Part shown: piece by piece, positions 60,358 to 64,000 of the stretch
Numbering within the stretch: the first letter of the stretch is position 1
Layout of the letters: every line of letters starts with the position of its first letter
DNA from: JASHVB01 sp035523995
GTDB taxonomy: Bacteria > Pseudomonadota > Alphaproteobacteria > Acetobacterales > Acetobacteraceae
Direction of reading: 5' to 3'
NCBI GenBank assembly: GCA_035523995.1
Contig: DATKPQ010000108.1
Location: forward strand, 62,001 to 126,000
Length of the DNA: 64,000 nucleotides
Program-made: the position numbers and the translations under genes
The notes under the pieces: model-generated
The model's database searches: none
Told to the model about the DNA's origin: nothing
What the model saw: only the letters and a program-made list of their open reading frames with translations

Positions 60358-60677
60358 TGTTGTGGCGCTGACGGATCGCGCCTGCGGTCATTGCGAGCGA
60401 AGCGAAGCGATCTCCACCGAGAGAACGTCCAATGGTCCGTTGGCGTATGATTCGACTATGCAACAATAAACCAGACGGCCCGCTCGCCTGGCCCTGGTCT
60501 GCTTTGCGCCCCAAGCCCACAACAAGCCCACAAGGGGAGGGGAACCCATCGGTTCCCTGCGATTTCATCCGGCCCGGCAACTGTCCCGCCCCGCCCCGCC
60601 AAGCTGCGCTCTGCCACGCAAATGCAATAACGCGCCCCCTCGCTTGGGGGCGCTGAACCGGCTAACTTGCAGGCCGC
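60358..60677. repeat. gap with two repeat types and a hairpin
   Basis: From the left it holds a REP-like element (CATTGCGAGCGAAGCGAAGC at about 60390), then the CACAAGGGGAGGGG element also found at 16709 (60529-60542). A perfect 8-bp stem GCGCCCCC/GGGGGCGC follows at 60632-60653, upstream of pgsA. No T tract follows the last stem, so its role is unclear. Confidence 0.6.
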
Positions 60678-61283
60678 ATGCCGACCGATTTGCCGAACCT
60701 GCTGACGTTTTCACGCATTGCGGCGATCCCGCTGCTGGTCTTGCTCGTGTCGCTGCGCATGCCTGCCGCCGATCTCGGCGCTTGTGTGGTGTTTACCGCG
60801 GCTGCCATTACCGATTATTACGACGGCAAGCTTGCCCGCAGCCGCCGCCAGCAGTCCAATCTCGGCCGCATGCTGGATCCGATCGCCGACAAGCTGCTGG
60901 TCGGTGCCGCGCTGATGATGCTGGTGGGGGAGGGCCGCCTATCGGCATTGGCCTTGTACCCGGCCATCGTCATCATGCTGCGGGAAATCCTGGTCAGTGG
61001 CTTGCGCGAATATCTCGCCGAAATCCGCATCGGGCTGCCGGTGACGCCGCTCGCGAAATGGAAGACCGGGTTCCAGATGGGGGCACTGGGCACTTTGCTC
61101 GCCGGAGATACGTCCGCCCGCCTGCTGCATATTGGCTTCCTGCCGGTCTCCTCGATCGGCGAAGTGATGCTGTGGGTTGCCGCCGGTCTGACGCTGTGGA
61201 CCGGCTGGGACTACCTCACCGCCGGCTGGCGGCACGCCACTGTGTCCCACGACCCGCTGCGGAAGCCTCAGGTTCCGACGTGA
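60678..61283 (+). CDS. pgsA: CDP-diacylglycerol--glycerol-3-phosphate 3-phosphatidyltransferase
   Basis: This is a 201-residue membrane enzyme that makes phosphatidylglycerol phosphate. The CDP-alcohol phosphotransferase motif is complete: D46-x2-D49-G50-x2-A53-R54-x8-G63-x3-D67-x3-D71 (TDYYDGKLAR and GRMLDPIADK). The hydrophobic helices lie at 12-28, 34-46 and 75-100. It leads into mobB, a lipoprotein, moaD and moaE on the same strand. The pgsA-moaD-moaE link is frequent in alphaproteobacteria. Confidence 0.93.
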   Translation: MPTDLPNLLTFSRIAAIPLLVLLVSLRMPAADLGACVVFTAAAITDYYDGKLARSRRQQSNLGRMLDPIADKLLVGAALMMLVGEGRLSALALYPAIVIMLREILVSGLREYLAEIRIGLPVTPLAKWKTGFQMGALGTLLAGDTSARLLHIGFLPVSSIGEVMLWVAAGLTLWTGWDYLTAGWRHATVSHDPLRKPQVPT

Positions 61284-61293
61284 AGGCGGTCGA

Positions 61294-61800
61294 TTGAAGG
61301 TCCTGGGCGTCGTCGGCTGGTCGGGCAGCGGCAAAACCACCCTGATCGAGGCGCTTTTGCCATTGATCCGTGCTCGGGGCCTGACCGTCTCCACGGTGAA
61401 GCACACGCATCACGGCTTCGACATGGACCGCCCCGGCAAGGATACCTACCGGCATCGGGAAGCGGGCGCGCTCGAGGTGCTGGTGGCCTCCAGCCAGCGC
61501 TGGGCGCTGCTGCATGAGGTTATTGGGCCGGAGCCTCCTTTGCCCGAGCTGCTGGCGCGGATGCAGCCGGTCGCTCTGGTGCTGGTCGAGGGTTTCAAGA
61601 GCCATCCGTTTCCCAAGCTGGAGGTCCATCGCCCGGCCTTGCGCAAGCCACCGATCTGGCTGACCCAGCCGGACGTGGTGGCGGTGGCTGCCGACGCCGC
61701 CTTGCAGACCTGTGACCGCACATTGCTGCCGCTGAACGATCCCGCGGCGATCGTGGCGTGGCTGTTACAATTTCTCGCGCTTGAGCCGGACGCGATGTAA
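61294..61800 (+). CDS. mobB: molybdopterin-guanine dinucleotide biosynthesis adaptor MobB
   Basis: This 168-residue P-loop GTPase helps insert molybdopterin guanine dinucleotide into molybdoenzymes. Walker A is GWSGSGKTT at 8-16. HTHHGFDMDRPGKDTYRHRE and VEGFKSHPFPKLEVHRPA are the usual MobB motifs. It starts at TTG 61294 (MKVLGVVGWSGSG), 10 bases after pgsA. It fits with moaD and moaE downstream as a molybdenum cofactor cluster. MoaA and MobA are not in the window. Confidence 0.9.
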   Translation: MKVLGVVGWSGSGKTTLIEALLPLIRARGLTVSTVKHTHHGFDMDRPGKDTYRHREAGALEVLVASSQRWALLHEVIGPEPPLPELLARMQPVALVLVEGFKSHPFPKLEVHRPALRKPPIWLTQPDVVAVAADAALQTCDRTLLPLNDPAAIVAWLLQFLALEPDAM

Positions 61801-61899
61801 GGGCACATTCCGCGCCGTCGGCCGCGCCGAGGCTGCCATTGCGCAAGCGGTGTCATCGAATCGGCCGCGGCCACGGCATGTCTTGGGGGATATCGTTTC

Positions 61900-62532
61900 A
61901 TGCGGCGTTTCGCCACGCTTGGCCTCGCGTTGGTGCTTGGAGGTTGCGGCTATCACACCTGGTGGAACCCGCCGTTCACCACCGGCAATTTGCCTTACGC
62001 GCCGAAGGGGGATTCCGAGAACCTGATGCGCGCGGAAGGTACTGCTCCTGCGGTGGCGCCGCTGACGCCGGAGCCGGGGGATGTGTGGCCAGGTCCGCTG
62101 CCGCCGACCCCCACGCTGCAGGACCTGGAGAGTCAGGGCAACATCGTGCCCGGCATCGAACAACCGGTGCCGGGATCGCCGTTGAACATGGGAACGACGC
62201 CGTCTCAGGGTACAGCTCTGCCGACGCTTCCGCCGCAGGTGACACCGGGGAGTTCGACGCCGCCCACCCCCAACCAGCCCAGGCTGGAGCCCCTGCCGCC
62301 GCAGAAGCCGATTGCGCCGCAGCCGCCGTCGGTTGCCATGCCTTCGCCGCCGGCCCCAGGACAAATCGTGCCGCTGGAGCGCGGCCAGGGCACGATCACG
62401 GGCGGGACCCAGGGATACCAGACGATGACACTGCCGAACGGGAGCACCGCGATCGTGGTGCCGAATGGCAACGGCACCAGCACCGTGATCAAGTCGGACG
62501 GCTCGATTGAGACCATCCCCACACCCAAATAA
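61900..62532 (+). CDS. proline-rich lipoprotein
   Basis: This 210-residue protein has a lipoprotein signal with lipobox LGGC (about 13-16: ALVLGGCGYHTWW). A long disordered proline-rich stretch (about 40-170) follows. The C-terminal part is stranded, with YQTMTLPNGSTAIVVPNGNG and TSTVIKSDGSIETI. The Gly-Asn strand ending resembles repetitive envelope-associated segments. Function is unknown. It lies inside the mobB-moaD cluster but shows no link to molybdenum. Confidence 0.75.
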   Translation: MRRFATLGLALVLGGCGYHTWWNPPFTTGNLPYAPKGDSENLMRAEGTAPAVAPLTPEPGDVWPGPLPPTPTLQDLESQGNIVPGIEQPVPGSPLNMGTTPSQGTALPTLPPQVTPGSSTPPTPNQPRLEPLPPQKPIAPQPPSVAMPSPPAPGQIVPLERGQGTITGGTQGYQTMTLPNGSTAIVVPNGNGTSTVIKSDGSIETIPTPK

Positions 62533-62537
62533 GCGCG

Positions 62538-62810
62538 ATGGCTGACACTGGCGCGTCTCTGACTGTCCTGTACTTCGCCTGGCTGCGGGAGCGTGTGGGC
62601 GCCGCCGCCGAAGAACTGGCGCTGCCGCCGGGCGTGCGCACGGTCGCCGATCTGGTGGAGCACCTGGCCGCACGCGGCCCGGCGCACGCGGCGGCGTTCG
62701 CCAACCGCCGCGCGGTGCGGTGCGCGGTGAACCAGGAGTTCGCGCCAGCGACAACGCTGCTGCATCCGGGCGATGAGGTGGCATTCTTTCCGCCCGTGAC
62801 GGGGGGATGA
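62538..62810 (+). CDS. moaD: molybdopterin synthase sulfur carrier subunit MoaD
   Basis: This 90-residue ubiquitin-like protein carries the sulphur for molybdopterin synthesis as a thiocarboxylate on its C-terminal glycine. The C terminus ends HPGDEVAFFPPVTGG as expected. The N terminus shows LTVLYFAWLRERVGAAAEEL. It overlaps moaE by four bases (ATGA). It needs a MoeB-type activating enzyme, not in the window. Confidence 0.94.
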   Translation: MADTGASLTVLYFAWLRERVGAAAEELALPPGVRTVADLVEHLAARGPAHAAAFANRRAVRCAVNQEFAPATTLLHPGDEVAFFPPVTGG

Positions 62811-63277
62811 TGATGGCCACGATCCGTGTCCAAGAGGCCGATTTCGACGTCTCGGCTGAACTCTCGGCGCTGACTGCCGGCCGCACCGATATCGGCGGCA
62901 TCGGTTGCTTTATCGGCACTGTGCGCGACGCCGCTATTGGGCAGCCGATCGCGGCGATGACACTGGAGCACTACCCGGCGATGACCGAACGCGCGATCCG
63001 CGGCATCACTGCCGAGGCAGAACAACGCTGGTCCTTGCTCGGCTGCACCGTGGTGCATCGGGTCGGCCGACTGGTGCCGGGCGCGCAGATCGTGCTGGTG
63101 CTGGCGGCCGCATCGCATCGCGGCGAGGCGTTGGAGGCAACCACCTTCCTGATCGACTGGCTGAAAACGAAGGCGCCGTTCTGGAAACGCGAGGAGTTCC
63201 TGGATGGTACCGGCGAATGGGTCTCCGCGCGGGAAAGCGACGATGCGGCGGCGGCGCGATGGAGCGCAGCGGGTTGA
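62807..63277 (+). CDS. moaE: molybdopterin synthase catalytic subunit MoaE
   Basis: This 156-residue large subunit makes molybdopterin from precursor Z with MoaD. It shows IGGIGCFIGTVRD (the family's GAxxxFxGxVRD pattern), TLEHYPAMTERAIRGI, WSLLGCTVVHRVGRLVPG, and the lysine-rich catalytic end DWLKTKAPFWKREEFLDGT. The start at 62807 is followed by two more ATG codons. It overlaps moaD and ends the cluster before the convergent TMEM175-like gene. Confidence 0.95.
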   Translation: MMMATIRVQEADFDVSAELSALTAGRTDIGGIGCFIGTVRDAAIGQPIAAMTLEHYPAMTERAIRGITAEAEQRWSLLGCTVVHRVGRLVPGAQIVLVLAAASHRGEALEATTFLIDWLKTKAPFWKREEFLDGTGEWVSARESDDAAAARWSAAG

Positions 63278-63283
63278 TGTGGC

Positions 63284-63874
63284 TCAGTCTTGCGGCGCGG
63301 TGAACGTCGTGCGGCGCTCGATGCGGCGATCGGGGATGAACCAGATCAGCGCCACGCCGGCGTAGAGCGCGTCCGACACGGCGGGATTGACGAAGGCCAG
63401 GCAAATGGCCGCCGCGTATAGCACCGGCGAGATTTTGCCTTTGATATCGCGGCCGACGGCGGTGGCGAGGGCCGAGTCCGGTCCCTCGGCGCGGATAATG
63501 ACCGATTGCAGGATGTAATAGGCGATTGCGGCCAGCAATAGCACGATGCCGTAGACCGCCGTCGGCACCGGCGCCTGGTAGTTCCGTCCGATCCAGGCGG
63601 TGACAAACGGCGTCAGCGACAGCCAGAACAGGAGATGCATATTGGCCCACAGGATCGCGCCGTTCACGCGCCTGACGGTGTGCAGCATGTGGTGATGATT
63701 GTTCCAATAGATCGCCGCGAAGGTGAAGCTGAGCACGTAGCTGAGGAAAGTCGGCAGCATCGCGAGCAAGGCTGCCCAGTTGGTGCCTGTGGGCGGGTTC
63801 AGCTCCAGCACCATGATGGTGATGATGATCGCGATCACGCCGTCGCTGAAGGCGGTAAGTCGTTCCTTGTTCAC
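63284..63874 (-). CDS. TMEM175/DUF1211-family membrane protein
   Basis: This protein has 196 residues when started at GTG 63874 with an AGGG site. The hallmark FSDG motif of TMEM175-type channels is at the N terminus (LTAFSDGVIAIIITIMVLEL), followed by more helices (LPTFLSYVLSFTFAAIYWNN, NHHHMLHTVRRVNGAI, LFWLSLTPFVTAWIG). Bacterial TMEM175 proteins form potassium-selective tetramers. It is convergent with moaE. A longer frame to 63979 has no domain features, so the shorter start is used. Confidence 0.85.
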   Translation of the reverse strand: MNKERLTAFSDGVIAIIITIMVLELNPPTGTNWAALLAMLPTFLSYVLSFTFAAIYWNNHHHMLHTVRRVNGAILWANMHLLFWLSLTPFVTAWIGRNYQAPVPTAVYGIVLLLAAIAYYILQSVIIRAEGPDSALATAVGRDIKGKISPVLYAAAICLAFVNPAVSDALYAGVALIWFIPDRRIERRTTFTAPQD

Positions 63875-64000
63875 GGTGGCCCTGGGGCGGTTGGTCCGAG
63901 AGGCGCCTACGATGGGGCGAAACGCGGTCGAAGCACAGACCGGTATGACGGCGAGGTCAGGAACGCCGATGCCCGCCACTGGCTCGATCCGGCGCGACGT

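Noticed and set aside
1..64000. CRISPR arrays, prophage structural genes, insertion sequences with transposase
   Set aside because: No regularly spaced repeats and no transposase, integrase, capsid or tail-type proteins were seen in any frame.

Overview
The window is high-GC bacterial chromosome. It looks like an alphaproteobacterium of the Acetobacteraceae/Rhodospirillales type. The reasons are the short hisG, the hisG-hisD...infA-maf-RNase E/G-yacG block, the pgsA-mobB-lipoprotein-moaD-moaE block, and many ABC, SDR, LLM-flavin and catabolic genes typical of an environmental heterotroph. This assignment rests on gene content and order as read here; no database search was possible.

Layout. 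1-4.5 kb: the tail of an AtuA-like gene, then a branched-chain amino acid type ABC transporter (livG-livF-livK-livH on the minus strand, with no livM beside it). 4.5-6.5 kb: rpmE with a clear terminator, and an agmatinase-family ureohydrolase. 7.0-10.5 kb: a compact catabolic cassette of cytochrome P450, 3Fe-4S ferredoxin, SMP-30-type lactonase and a 6-oxocamphor-hydrolase-like crotonase. 10.7-20.1 kb: an ABM-domain protein, an M20 peptidase, a NarL-type two-component pair, an LLM oxidoreductase, a YceI protein and a large hybrid PAS histidine kinase. 20.3-23 kb: an EmrB/EmrA-type efflux pair. 23.3-27.1 kb: a secreted protein, a limonene-monooxygenase-like LLM enzyme, a 56-residue membrane protein, an SDR and a DedA protein.

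27.3-35.3 kb: a housekeeping block (hisG, hisD, infA, maf, rng-like, yacG, tRNA-Phe). It is interrupted between hisG and hisD by a 3.7 kb islet carrying an AT-rich gene whose C-terminal half resembles the HopA1 effector family. 35.3-38.1 kb, immediately 3' of tRNA-Phe: a gene graveyard with a TraD-like remnant, a formylglycine-generating-enzyme-like fragment fused out of frame to a truncated large low-complexity protein, and a frameshift near that protein's 3' end. 38.2-40.8 kb: a DUF1348-like protein and a membrane catalase-like peroxidase with its cytochrome b561.

40.9-55.6 kb: sugar and polyol metabolism. It holds a solute-binding protein with two permeases but no adjacent ATPase, xylulokinase, a GFA-like protein followed by a broken Ldh_2 fragment, a VOC protein, an SDR, glycerol kinase, a bactofilin, an EI24/CysZ-like membrane protein and an enolase-superfamily dehydratase/racemase. 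55.7-59 kb: a Phd/VapC toxin-antitoxin pair, and a LysR regulator divergent from a DoxX-like protein and an NmrA-like protein. 59.4-64 kb: a PfkB-family adenosine-kinase-like gene, pgsA, mobB, a lipoprotein, moaD, moaE and a TMEM175-like channel.

The most promising less-described elements are the P450/ferredoxin/lactonase/OCH-like cassette (probably cyclic ketone or terpenoid breakdown), the HopA1-like islet inside the his locus, and the chimeric pseudogene region next to tRNA-Phe. Several small dispersed palindromic repeat families are also visible.
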